A program made the position numbers and the translations under genes. Below are positions 44,538 to 53,528 of a stretch of 64,000 nucleotides of DNA, in pieces. Under the pieces are notes generated by a model. That model had not been told where the DNA came from, did not search any database, and saw nothing but the letters and a program-made list of their open reading frames with translations. Origin of the DNA: Bacteroidota bacterium (GTDB lineage Bacteria; Bacteroidota; Bacteroidia; Chitinophagales; Chitinophagaceae); assembly GCA_023423285.1 (NCBI GenBank), contig JAFAFV010000048.1, positions 4,637 to 68,636 on the forward strand, written 5' to 3'. Numbering within the stretch: the first letter of the stretch is position 1; each line of letters starts with the position of its first letter.

Positions 44538-44566
44538 GTACAAGTGTGCGACGCAAAGCTGATGAG
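44538..44566 (+). repeat. Interspersed repeat, copy C (ilvB-ilvN gap)
   Basis: GTACAAGTGTGCGACGCAAA then GCTGATGAG. Identical to copy A over the first 19 bases (GTACAAGTGTGCGACGCAA), then diverges with a three-base shortening. Together with copy B it makes an inverted pair inside the operon. Confidence 0.55.
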
Positions 44567-44621
44567 TAATGCTACTGAAGCCGGCTACAGAATTATAAAC
44601 CAGCAATTAGTAACCAGTAAG

Positions 44622-46397
44622 TTATTTCAACCTTATTTCACTTACGCTGCAACCCTGTGGCACCATGGGGAAAACGTTGTTTTCTTTGCCCACCATTACC
44701 TCAAGCAGGTAAGCGCCGTCGTGATCAATCATGGCTTTCATGGCGGCTTTTAATTCTTCGCGTCTGTCTACCCGATTGCCCTCAATGCCATAAGATTTAG
44801 CGAGCATCACAAAATTGGGGCTGGTAATGTTTACAAACGAATACCGCTTGTCATGAAACAGTTGCTGCCACTGGCGTACCATTCCTAAAAACTCATTGTT
44901 GAGAATTAAAATTTTCACTTTGGCTCCAAATTGCATAATTGTTCCCAACTCCTGCAACGTCATTTGAAAACCACCGTCACCGATGATAGCAACAACAGTT
45001 CTGTCAGGTGCACCGTGTTTGGCGCCAATGGCTGCAGGCAGGCCAAAGCCCATCGTACCAAGGCCTCCTGATGTTATATTGCTTTTTGACCTGGTGAATT
45101 TTGAGTAGCGGCATGCCACCATCTGGTGCTGACCCACATCAGTTACAATAATTGCATCCCCGTTGGTGAGTTCGTTTAAAATTTCTATTACTTCAGCCAT
45201 GCTCATCACTTCACTGTCAGGGTGTTTTTCAGGAGTTATACATTCTTTCTCTTCTTCTGCTGCATATTCCCGAAATTTTGCCATCCATTCCGGGTGTTCT
45301 TTTTTCTCCAAAAGTGCGGTCAGCATGGGGAGAGTTTCTTTGCAATCGCCCCAAACGGGAACTGTAGTTTTTACGTTCTTATCAATCTCTGCGGGGTCAA
45401 TATCTAAATGCACCACCTTAGCTTGTTTGGCATATTTGTCAAGGCGACCTGTTACGCGGTCGTCAAAGCGCATACCCACTGCTATCAATACATCGCATTC
45501 ATTGGTTAAAACGTTAGGGCCATAATTGCCGTGCATTCCAAGCATCCCTACGTTTTGCGGATGATCGGTTGGTAAAGCGCTTAAACCCAGCAACGTCCAG
45601 GCGGCGGGCAAGCTTGCTTTTTCAATAAAGGCTTTAAATTCCGCTTCGGCATTGCCTAAAATTACTCCCTGGCCAAAAAGAACCAACGGTTTTTTAGCAC
45701 TGTTGATCAAATCAGCCGCTTTTTGAACATACTCTTTTCTTACTATGGGCTTAGGACGGTAGCTGCGAATGTGATCGCATTTTTGATACGGTTTATAGTC
45801 GAACAGTTGTACCTGCGCGTTTTTGGTAATGTCAATCAGCACCGGGCCAGGCCTTCCGCTGCCGGCAATATAAAATGCTTTGGCAATGGCGTGGGGAATT
45901 TCGTTGGCATCAGTAACCTGGTAATTCCATTTTGTAACCGGAGCTGTAATGTTGATCACATCAGTTTCCTGAAAAGCATCAGTACCCAGCAAATGTGCAA
46001 ACACCTGCCCGGTAATGCACACCAATGGTGTGGAATCTATCTGTGCATCTGCCAGGCCCGTAACAAGGTTGGTGGCGCCGGGGCCGCTTGTGGCAAACAC
46101 CACGCCTGTTTTGCCGCTGGCGCGGGCATAACCCTGCGCTGCATGAATGCCCCCCTGCTCGTGACGCACAAGTATATGGTTAACTTTATCCATGTAATCA
46201 TACAGCGCATCATATATAGGCATGATTGCACCGCCAGGGTAACCAAAAATTGTTTCAACATTTTCTGCCAACAGTGCTTCAACAACAGCTTTGCTGCCAC
46301 TGATCTGCGAAGTTTTGTGTTCTTCGGCCTGTTTCATTTGCTTGATATCATCAGGAATAAAATTTTGTGTGGTATCTTTTGTTTGTATCGTTTCCAT
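44622..46397 (-). CDS. ilvB: Acetolactate synthase, large catalytic subunit
   Basis: TPP- and FAD-dependent enzyme condensing pyruvate with pyruvate or 2-oxobutyrate. 591 residues, about 25 longer at the N-terminus than E. coli IlvI. The pyrimidine domain has ETIFGYPGGAIMPIYDALYD and RHEQGGIHAAQGYARASGKT with the catalytic glutamate. FATSGPGATNLVTGLADAQI follows. The TPP pyrophosphate motif is GDGGFQMTLQELGTIMQFGA then ILNNEFLGMVRQWQ. The start ATG 46397 gives a 33-residue polar lead-in; an internal Met (MKQAEEH, residue 21) is an alternative. Between ilvD (188-bp gap) and ilvN. Confidence 0.97.
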   Translation of the reverse strand: METIQTKDTTQNFIPDDIKQMKQAEEHKTSQISGSKAVVEALLAENVETIFGYPGGAIMPIYDALYDYMDKVNHILVRHEQGGIHAAQGYARASGKTGVVFATSGPGATNLVTGLADAQIDSTPLVCITGQVFAHLLGTDAFQETDVINITAPVTKWNYQVTDANEIPHAIAKAFYIAGSGRPGPVLIDITKNAQVQLFDYKPYQKCDHIRSYRPKPIVRKEYVQKAADLINSAKKPLVLFGQGVILGNAEAEFKAFIEKASLPAAWTLLGLSALPTDHPQNVGMLGMHGNYGPNVLTNECDVLIAVGMRFDDRVTGRLDKYAKQAKVVHLDIDPAEIDKNVKTTVPVWGDCKETLPMLTALLEKKEHPEWMAKFREYAAEEEKECITPEKHPDSEVMSMAEVIEILNELTNGDAIIVTDVGQHQMVACRYSKFTRSKSNITSGGLGTMGFGLPAAIGAKHGAPDRTVVAIIGDGGFQMTLQELGTIMQFGAKVKILILNNEFLGMVRQWQQLFHDKRYSFVNITSPNFVMLAKSYGIEGNRVDRREELKAAMKAMIDHDGAYLLEVMVGKENNVFPMVPQGCSVSEIRLK

Positions 46398-46585
46398 TTC
46401 TATTTAATTATATGTTGCGTTAAAGAGTGGGTTTATGATTTATAATCCGGCTTCAGACTCGTTCTTTCCAAACGTGCAATGGATATGTGACTACAATATA
46501 ACTGTGCATTGCCTGAATGCCATTGTATAAAATTGTGTTATGCTGCATGCCGCTTAATTTTTACTTATAAATATATTTGGATGCT

Positions 46586-48259
46586 TTACTCATCTGTTAC
46601 ACAGCCTTCACTGGCATCTTTCACCAGTTTGGCATACTTGTACAAAATGCCATTGGTTGCTTTCAGCGCGGGTTGTGTCCAGTTGGCTTTTCGCCTTGCA
46701 ATTTCTTCATCACCCACTTTTAAAGTGAGTTTATTATTTGCTGCGTCTATTTCAATAATATCATCATCCTGCACAAAACCAATCAGGCCGCCTTCAAATG
46801 CTTCGGGCGTAATGTGTCCTACCACAAAACCGTGCGTGCCACCGCTAAACCGTCCATCGGTAATTAAGGCAACTGATTTGCCCAGGCCTGCCCCAATGAT
46901 GGCTGATGTAGGTTTCAGCATTTCGGGCATGCCTGGTGCGCCTCTCGGTCCTTCATTTTTAATTACTACCACATCTCCGGCTTTTACCCTGCCCTCTGAA
47001 ATGCCCGCTATCAATTTTGCTTCTCCGTCAAATACCCTTGCAGTGCCTTCAAAGCGTTCACCTTCTTTTCCACTAATTTTTGCAACACTTCCTTTTTCAG
47101 CAAGGTTACCATATAGTATTTGTAAATGGCCAGTGGCTTTCAGTGGCTTTTTCAGTGGGGCAATTATATCCTGGCTTTCAAAATCCAGATCGGGTACGCT
47201 GCTTAAGTTTTCTGCAATTGTCTTTCCGGTCACCGTTAAACAATCGCCGTGCAACAAACCGTTTTGTAATAAATATTTCATCACAGATGGCAGGCCGCCT
47301 TTTTTATGCAGGTCTTCCATCAGGTATTTTCCGCTGGGTTTAAAATCAGCAAGCACGGGAATTTTATCGCTGATAGTCTGAAAATCATCCTGCGTAAGCG
47401 GAACATTTACACTGCGCGCCATGGCAAGCAAATGCAATACAGCATTGGTGCTGCCGCCTAAAACCATAATGACGGTGATGGCATTTTCAAAAGCCTCACG
47501 CGTCATAATATCTCTCGGCTTAATATCCTTTTCAAGCAGTAACCGGATGTACTTACCGGCTTCCAGGCATTCATTTCTCTTTTCTTCGCTAAGTGCAGGG
47601 TTGCTGCTGCTGTAAGGAAGGCTCATCCCCATCGCTTCAATGGCAGAAGCCATGGTATTGGCGGTGTACATACCGCCGCAGGCGCCTGCACCGGGACAGC
47701 TTCTTTTTACAATTTCTTTAAAATCGTTTTCATCTAGTGTGCCTGCAATCTTTTTTCCAAGTGCCTCAAATGCAGAAACAATATTGAGGTCTTCGCCTTT
47801 GTAATGGCCAGGTGCAATGGTACCACCGTACACCATAATGGCAGGACGATTAAGGCGGCCCATTGCCATTATAGAACCAGGCATATTTTTATCGCAACCG
47901 GGTACAGCTATTAATGCATCGTAATATTGCGCGCCGCATACAATTTCAATAGAATCCGCAATTACATCGCGGCTTACAAGGGAGTAGCGCATGCCGGGTG
48001 TGCCATTGCTCATACCATCGCTCACGCCGATTGTATGAAAAACCAACCCCACGAGGTCATTATCCCACACGCCCTTTTTAATATCAGCAGCAAGCCCGTT
48101 TAAATGCATATTGCACGGGTTACCATCATAGCCCATGCTTACAATGCCCACCTGCGCTTTGGTCAGGTCGTGTTCTGTTAAACCCAGGGCGTATAATTGT
48201 GCCTGAGCGGCAGGCTGCGTAGGATCTTGCGTTATGGTTTTACTATATTTATTTAACAT
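46586..48259 (-). CDS. ilvD: Dihydroxy-acid dehydratase
   Basis: Iron-sulfur enzyme producing 2-oxoisovalerate and 2-oxo-3-methylvalerate. 557 residues, the usual length. Cluster cysteines lie in YGGTI-preceding [20 protein letters not shown] (about 122-141) and [20 protein letters not shown] (about 191-210); a further cysteine is in [15 protein letters not shown] (about 45-59). The C-terminal part has [20 protein letters not shown], the family signature. It lies 72 bp after leuB on the same strand. The arrangement of three cysteines indicates a 2Fe-2S or 4Fe-4S form that I cannot distinguish by eye. Confidence 0.97.
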   Translation of the reverse strand: MLNKYSKTITQDPTQPAAQAQLYALGLTEHDLTKAQVGIVSMGYDGNPCNMHLNGLAADIKKGVWDNDLVGLVFHTIGVSDGMSNGTPGMRYSLVSRDVIADSIEIVCGAQYYDALIAVPGCDKNMPGSIMAMGRLNRPAIMVYGGTIAPGHYKGEDLNIVSAFEALGKKIAGTLDENDFKEIVKRSCPGAGACGGMYTANTMASAIEAMGMSLPYSSSNPALSEEKRNECLEAGKYIRLLLEKDIKPRDIMTREAFENAITVIMVLGGSTNAVLHLLAMARSVNVPLTQDDFQTISDKIPVLADFKPSGKYLMEDLHKKGGLPSVMKYLLQNGLLHGDCLTVTGKTIAENLSSVPDLDFESQDIIAPLKKPLKATGHLQILYGNLAEKGSVAKISGKEGERFEGTARVFDGEAKLIAGISEGRVKAGDVVVIKNEGPRGAPGMPEMLKPTSAIIGAGLGKSVALITDGRFSGGTHGFVVGHITPEAFEGGLIGFVQDDDIIEIDAANNKLTLKVGDEEIARRKANWTQPALKATNGILYKYAKLVKDASEGCVTDE

Positions 48260-48331
48260 GGATCGAGTAGTAAGTAGTTAATGGTTAAAGTATACAGATT
48301 ACAGATGAATAATTAAATCGTAATTCATTCA

Positions 48332-49447
48332 TTAAATTATGGTAGATTTTCTTGCCTCAATATTTTCTCCCTTTGCTGAGCCCGGAATTTTTCCGCTTAC
48401 GTAATCGCTTACAAGGTCACCAACAGAACTGGTAGAATAAGAATTGACAGGATCAATGTCTTTGGTAACAAAGCCGTTTTGCAGGGTCCATGCAATAGCT
48501 TCTCTTACCAAACCCGCTTCTTCATTCAAACCAAAATGGTCTAACAGCATAGCCACTGAAAGTATGGAACCGGTTGGGTTGGCGATGTTTTTACCAGCGG
48601 CCTGAGGGTAAGAACCATGAATAGGTTCAAACAAAGCCACCTTGCTGCCTACAGATGATGAGGGCAACATACCCAGTGACCCGCTGATCACACTGGCTTC
48701 GTCGCTGAGAATATCGCCAAACATATTTTCGGTAAGAACTACATCAAATTGTTTGGGATTTACAATAATTTGCATGGCCGCATTGTCTACAAACATATAG
48801 CTCACTTCCACATCCTGGTATTGTGCTGCCATTTCCTGTACCACTTTTCTCCAAAGTCTAGATGATTCCAGTACATTTGCTTTATCCACCAGTGTCAATC
48901 GTTTATTTCTAAGCTGCGCATGTTCAAATGACAGTTTGGCAATGCGTTCAATTTCAGGCCTTGTGTACACGCAATCATCCGATGCTCGGTTGCCATCTTC
49001 GCTTAGTTCTTTTTTACCAAAATAAATTCCACCGGTCAGTTCACGATAAATAATAAAATCTACTCCGGCTGCGTTTTGAGGCTTGAGTGGGCAAAGGTGC
49101 TGCAAGGCCGGGTAAGTGTTGACCGGACGAATGTTTGCAAACAATTGCAAAGCCTTCCTCAAACCTAGCAAACCCTGTTCGGGTCTCACTTTTGCAGTAG
49201 GGTCGTTATCATACTTAGGATCGCCGATGGCGCCTAACAAAACCGCATCGCTTGCCTGGCAGGCATCAATGGTTTGCTGCGGCAAAGGTGTGCCGGTTTT
49301 ATCAATTGCACAGGCGCCCATCAGCACATAATCGTATTCAAACTGATGACCAAATTGTTCTGCTATTGCATTTAAAACCTTAATTGATTGCTGTGTAACC
49401 TCGGGGCCAATGCCATCGCCCTCGATAACTGCTATTTTCTTTTTCAC
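48332..49447 (-). CDS. leuB: 3-isopropylmalate dehydrogenase
   Basis: NAD-dependent oxidative decarboxylase of leucine synthesis. 371 residues. The start region KKIAVIEGDGIGPEVTQQSI is typical. LLGAIGDPKYDN and the RPEQGLLGLRKALQLFANIR segment contain the arginines and leucine that mark IPMDH as opposed to isocitrate dehydrogenase. TGGIYFGKKE, the lysine of LTLVDKANVLESSRLWRKV and the metal aspartates in ENMFGDILSDEASVISGSLG are present, and EPIHGSYPQAAGKNIANPTG binds NAD. It is 45 bp after leuA and ends with a 14-residue tail beyond the usual C-terminus. Confidence 0.97.
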   Translation of the reverse strand: MKKKIAVIEGDGIGPEVTQQSIKVLNAIAEQFGHQFEYDYVLMGACAIDKTGTPLPQQTIDACQASDAVLLGAIGDPKYDNDPTAKVRPEQGLLGLRKALQLFANIRPVNTYPALQHLCPLKPQNAAGVDFIIYRELTGGIYFGKKELSEDGNRASDDCVYTRPEIERIAKLSFEHAQLRNKRLTLVDKANVLESSRLWRKVVQEMAAQYQDVEVSYMFVDNAAMQIIVNPKQFDVVLTENMFGDILSDEASVISGSLGMLPSSSVGSKVALFEPIHGSYPQAAGKNIANPTGSILSVAMLLDHFGLNEEAGLVREAIAWTLQNGFVTKDIDPVNSYSTSSVGDLVSDYVSGKIPGSAKGENIEARKSTII

Positions 49448-49492
49448 GCTTTATTTGTTTTACTTGATATATTGTTTGGAACTGTTTTTCAA

Positions 49493-50653
49493 TTAAACAT
49501 TAGCCATTACCCTGTCGGCCATTTCCCGCAAGTCTTTATCCTCCACTTCTTTTTTAGAATCTGCTACGGATAAAAACTGCTGGTACAGATCGTCTACCTG
49601 ATTGCGGTCGAATTCATAACCCAGGTTTCTAAAGCGGTAGGCTAGTGCGCTGCGGCCGCTGCGTGCGGTGAGTACAATATGCGATGCATCTGCGCCCACC
49701 TCATGCGGGGCAATGATTTCGTAGGTGGTGGCTTCTTTCAAAAATCCGTCCTGATGAATACCAGATGAATGAGAAAACGCATTATCGCCTACCACGGCTT
49801 TATTGGGCTGCACCATCATGCGCATTGTTTCAGATACCAGGCGGCTCATAGGTAAAAGCTTTGTAGTATCAATATCTGTATAAAGGTTTAAGTCAGGATG
49901 TTTTTTAATCACCATCACCACTTCCTCTAACGAAGTGTTACCCGCGCGCTCTCCTATACCGTTGATGGTACATTCAATCTGGCGTGCTCCACCTATTGCG
50001 CCAGCAATTGAGTTGGCTGTTGCCAGGCCCAAATCATTGTGGCAATGGCAGGAAAGAATGGCTTTATCAATATTTGGTACATTGTTCATCAGGTATTCCA
50101 TTTTAGCCTGGTACTGGCTGGGCAGGCAAGAGCCTGTGGTATCAGGAATGTTCATGATGGTAGCGCCTGCATCAATGGTGGCTTCAATCAATCGTGCTAA
50201 GAATTCCAGGTCGGCACGCCCGGCATCTTCGGCATAAAATTCTACTTCTGGCACCAAGTTGCGCGCCATTTTTACGGCGGACACTGCTCGTTCCAAAATC
50301 TGCTCACGCGTAGCGTTGAATTTATATTTGATGTGATTGTCTGACGAACCAATCCCAGTATGAATACGCGGCTTTACTGCATGCTTTAGCGCGGCGGCGG
50401 CTACTTCAATATCATTTTGAACAGCGCGCGTGAGGCCTACAACTGTTGCTTTTGTGATTACTTTAGAAATTTCTTCAACCGACCGAAAATCACCAGGGCT
50501 TGAAACCGGAAAACCTGCTTCGATAATGTCTACACCAAGTTCTTCTAACTTTAGAGCCAGCTTAATTTTTTCTTCGCTATTCAGCTTACAACCCGGAACC
50601 TGTTCGCCGTCTCTTAAAGTTGTGTCGAAAATGTAGACCTTCTCTTTTGCCAT
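49493..50653 (-). CDS. leuA: 2-isopropylmalate synthase, short form
   Basis: First committed enzyme of leucine synthesis. 386 residues: the catalytic TIM barrel is complete, with [17 protein letters not shown] (about 9-25), [20 protein letters not shown] carrying the metal histidines, and [18 protein letters not shown] linker follows with [20 protein letters not shown]. The C-terminal allosteric dimerisation domain of full-length LeuA (about 120-150 residues more) is absent, so leucine feedback of the classic kind is not expected. First gene of the cluster; divergent from the helical protein gene at 50832. Homocitrate or citramalate synthase is an alternative for short members, but the leuB neighbour favours LeuA. 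Confidence 0.93.
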   Translation of the reverse strand: MAKEKVYIFDTTLRDGEQVPGCKLNSEEKIKLALKLEELGVDIIEAGFPVSSPGDFRSVEEISKVITKATVVGLTRAVQNDIEVAAAALKHAVKPRIHTGIGSSDNHIKYKFNATREQILERAVSAVKMARNLVPEVEFYAEDAGRADLEFLARLIEATIDAGATIMNIPDTTGSCLPSQYQAKMEYLMNNVPNIDKAILSCHCHNDLGLATANSIAGAIGGARQIECTINGIGERAGNTSLEEVVMVIKKHPDLNLYTDIDTTKLLPMSRLVSETMRMMVQPNKAVVGDNAFSHSSGIHQDGFLKEATTYEIIAPHEVGADASHIVLTARSGRSALAYRFRNLGYEFDRNQVDDLYQQFLSVADSKKEVEDKDLREMADRVMANV

Positions 50654-50679
50654 TTCTTATGAATTAAAGATTTAAAATT

Positions 50680-50721
50680 GCGAATTTGTATATTCGCCCT
50701 ATACATTCCTGTAAATGTATA
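50680..50721. promoter_or_regulatory. Two inverted repeats upstream of leuA
   Basis: GCGAAT-N6-ATTCGC (50680-50697) and TATACATT-N6-AATGTATA (50700-50721) lie side by side 27-68 bp before the leuA start. Equal six-base spacers make them candidate operators or a leader hairpin. No exact promoter match was found. Confidence 0.35.
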
Positions 50722-50831
50722 TTATAAAATATAACAGTTAAAATTATTTGTTAAACATATTACGTTAGATAAATTTCCTAAACTATTCATAAACTACTGA
50801 AAATCATCAACTCACGGGAGTTTTAATTACA

Positions 50832-52379
50832 ATGCCCAACAAGAATACAGATGCGCTGTTTCAATTGATAAAATCGCTTGAAAAAAGCGAAAAAAGAAAT
50901 TTAAAGCTTTTTGTGAAGCGCAACAGCGGCACAGAGGGTCTTAAAAGCATGCAGTTGTTTGATGCACTGGATAAGATGGCTGACTATGATGAAAGAATTC
51001 TATTAAAAAAAGCGCCGGCAGTTACCAAACAGCAACTCTCAAATACCAAAGCGCTACTGCATAAACAAATTCTGGCCAGCTTGCGCGTGGTAAAAGATTA
51101 TACAAATATTGATATTCAGCTACGCGAAATGCTTGATCATGCCCGCATTTTATACAACAAAGGGCTGTACATGCAGGCATTGAAGATATTAGACCGCTTA
51201 AAAGAAACGGCCCGCTCACACAACCAGTTAACTTATATACAACAGGCACTGAACTTTGAAAAAAAAATTGAGGCGCTGTATATAACCAGAAGCATTCAAA
51301 ACCGGGCAATTGAACTTACGCGGGAAGCTAATGAGGTAGACCAGGTTATTTACAATATCAACCGTCTGTCCAATCTTAACCTGCTGTTATACGGATGGTA
51401 TGTTCAAAACGGTCATGCCCGAAATAATGACGATATTCAGCAGGCAAAGAAAATTTTGGAAGAAAATTTGCCTGAAAAACCCGGCGCTAATTTTTATGAA
51501 AAAGTGTACCTGTACCAGATTCATGCATGGTATTCTTTTATAAAACTTGATTTTTTAAATTTTTACCGCTACTGCCAAAAGTGGGTAGATATTTTTGAAG
51601 CAAACCCAAAAATGGTTGAGGCCGAAACAGCGATGTACGTAAAAGGCATGCACAACCTAATGAGCGCTCATTTCGATTTGCTGAATCATGATAAACTGGC
51701 AGAATGCATCAGGCGGTTTAAGGTTTTTGCCAAAAGTAATCTGGTGCAAAACAGCGATAACAACCGCATCATTACGTATGTGTATTTATACACAGCGGTG
51801 ATTAATCTGCATTTTTTGGAAGGTACATTTACCAAAGGCCTTAAAATGGTTCCTTTTTTAGAAGAGATGCTTATAAAATACGGGCAATACCTGGACAGGC
51901 ATCGCGTGATGGTTTTTTATTATAAAATTGCCTGCCTGTATTTTGGCAGCGGTGATAATGAAAATACCATTCATTATCTGAACCGCATTATCAATCAAAA
52001 AGATGATTTGCGAACAGACCTGCAATGTTACAGCCGGTTGCTGCACCTGATAGCGCATTACGAACTGGGCAATTATGATCTTTTGGAATACCTGATCAAA
52101 TCTGTTTACCGCTACATGGCCAAAATGGAGAATATCAGTAAGGTGGAAACGGCGATGCTGGACTTTTTAAAAACAGCACTTAAATTCAATACTTCCACCA
52201 TCAAACCTGAATTTGAAAAACTGTTGAACAGGCTGCGAAAATATCAAAGTAACAAGCTGGAGTCCCGGGCATTTGCTTACCTGGATGTGATCAGCTGGCT
52301 TGAAAGCAAGATATACAACAAAAATGTTCAGGATGTGATCAGGGAAAAATACATTAAGAAAAAGTCTTTATCCAAATAA
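50832..52379 (+). CDS. Cytosolic helical-repeat (TPR-like) protein of unknown function
   Basis: A 515-residue soluble protein, almost entirely amphipathic helices, with no signal or membrane segment. The opening LFQLIKSLEKSEKRNLKLFV is followed by paired helices of TPR-like spacing, for example YNKGLYMQALKILDRLKETA (about 113-132) and YFGSGDNENTIHYLNRIIN (about 374-392). Strict TPR consensus residues are only partly present, so it may be a diverged SPR/TPR scaffold. I recognise the type as a recurring Bacteroidota hypothetical but cannot name a function. Divergent from leuA; convergent with the ligase gene 18 bp away. Confidence 0.75.
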   Translation: MPNKNTDALFQLIKSLEKSEKRNLKLFVKRNSGTEGLKSMQLFDALDKMADYDERILLKKAPAVTKQQLSNTKALLHKQILASLRVVKDYTNIDIQLREMLDHARILYNKGLYMQALKILDRLKETARSHNQLTYIQQALNFEKKIEALYITRSIQNRAIELTREANEVDQVIYNINRLSNLNLLLYGWYVQNGHARNNDDIQQAKKILEENLPEKPGANFYEKVYLYQIHAWYSFIKLDFLNFYRYCQKWVDIFEANPKMVEAETAMYVKGMHNLMSAHFDLLNHDKLAECIRRFKVFAKSNLVQNSDNNRIITYVYLYTAVINLHFLEGTFTKGLKMVPFLEEMLIKYGQYLDRHRVMVFYYKIACLYFGSGDNENTIHYLNRIINQKDDLRTDLQCYSRLLHLIAHYELGNYDLLEYLIKSVYRYMAKMENISKVETAMLDFLKTALKFNTSTIKPEFEKLLNRLRKYQSNKLESRAFAYLDVISWLESKIYNKNVQDVIREKYIKKKSLSK

Positions 52380-52397
52380 TTTATTAGAAATCTGCCA

Positions 52398-53510
52398 CTA
52401 TTGAATACCGTGTAAAAAGTGGTCGCTGATGTATTTGGCCACTTCTTGCAAGCTTTTGCTTTGTTCAAATACGGCCAGTTGCCTGTCGGCGCCAGTGCCT
52501 TGTTCTAAAATTTTATGAACATAATTAATGCGGTGGCGGCTGCCCAAATGATCCACAACCGGATCTAAAAAATCTAACAGCTCGTAAATAAGCGCTCGTG
52601 TATTTACCTGTTCTTCTTTACCAAAATCAATGAGGTGGCCATCAATACCATAGCGGCTGGCACGCCACTTATTTTCATTTACCAGTGCGCGGGAGTATTG
52701 AATAAAATTGAGGTTTTTGCTGCGCAGCATATAAATCCTGGCACAAATTGCCTGAAAAAGCGCGGCTATGGCAATGGTCTCATCCACGGTCATTGGCACA
52801 TCGCAAATACGAAATTCAACCGTGTTGTAAAAGGGGTGTACGCGCAGGTCCCACCATATTTTCTTAGCATTATCAATGCAATTAGTTTTGATAAGCATCT
52901 TCACATAATTGTCGTATGCTTCAATGCTGTCAAATGCATCTGGTATACCCGTGCGGGGAAATTTATCAAATACTTTTGTACGGAAAGACTTATAACCAGT
53001 TAGCCTTCCTTCCCAGAACGGTGAATTTGTACTTAAAGCAAAAACATGCGGCAAAAAATAGCGTGTGCTGTTAGCAATATGATTGGCCAGTTCGCGGCTT
53101 TCCATGCCCACGTGCACATGAAGGCCAAATATCAGGTTGCTTCGTGCTGCTTCCTGCAGTTCGTTGATGATCTCATGGTACCGTGCCTGATCTGTTGTCA
53201 ACTGGCTTTCCCAGTGGCTGAAAGGGTGCGTGCCAGCAGCGCCCAGCCGCAGCCCTAAGTTTGAAGCTACACTGTTGATGGTTTTTCGCAATAGCGCCAC
53301 GTCTTCGTATGCCTCATCAATATCCAGGCAAATGCTCGTGCCCACTTCTACTACGGCCTGGTGCATTTCTGCCTTCACTTTATCTTTGATCAGCTTTTGT
53401 CCTTCCTGCACAATCTTTTGCTCATGGCTTCTCAGTTCATAAGTATCCTTATCGAGTACCATGTATTCTTCTTCAACGCCCAGTGTGAAGTTTTTGTAAT
53501 TAATAGGCAT
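52398..53510 (-). CDS. Carboxylate-amine ligase, GCS2 family (YbdK-like)
   Basis: ATP-dependent ligase of the glutamate-cysteine ligase type 2 family; 370 residues, the same size as E. coli YbdK. The start KNFTLGVEEEYMVLDKDTYE has the E-E-E ATP/metal motif. AEMHQAVVEVGTSICLDIDE and RLGAAGTHPFSHWESQL follow, then FGLHVHVGMES and PHVFALSTNSPFWEGRLTGY, and finally WWDLRVHPFYNTVEFRICDV, all typical. These enzymes join an amino group to the gamma-carboxylate of glutamate or a similar acid. The acceptor here is unknown. It is 18 bp (to the stop) after the ATP-grasp gene on the same strand, so the two ligases probably work in sequence. Confidence 0.92.
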   Translation of the reverse strand: MPINYKNFTLGVEEEYMVLDKDTYELRSHEQKIVQEGQKLIKDKVKAEMHQAVVEVGTSICLDIDEAYEDVALLRKTINSVASNLGLRLGAAGTHPFSHWESQLTTDQARYHEIINELQEAARSNLIFGLHVHVGMESRELANHIANSTRYFLPHVFALSTNSPFWEGRLTGYKSFRTKVFDKFPRTGIPDAFDSIEAYDNYVKMLIKTNCIDNAKKIWWDLRVHPFYNTVEFRICDVPMTVDETIAIAALFQAICARIYMLRSKNLNFIQYSRALVNENKWRASRYGIDGHLIDFGKEEQVNTRALIYELLDFLDPVVDHLGSRHRINYVHKILEQGTGADRQLAVFEQSKSLQEVAKYISDHFLHGIQ

Positions 53511-53528
53511 CTTAATTAAGCGTTTATG

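Noticed and set aside
45723..46445. Open frame of 240 codons on the plus strand
   Set aside because: Antisense to ilvB, Cys/Phe/His-rich, no signal or domain. Treated as a shadow of the real gene.
46509..47381. Open frame of 290 codons on the plus strand
   Set aside because: It is antisense to ilvD, whose protein is fully conserved; the antisense product is Ser/Pro-rich with no recognisable domain. A codon-usage shadow.
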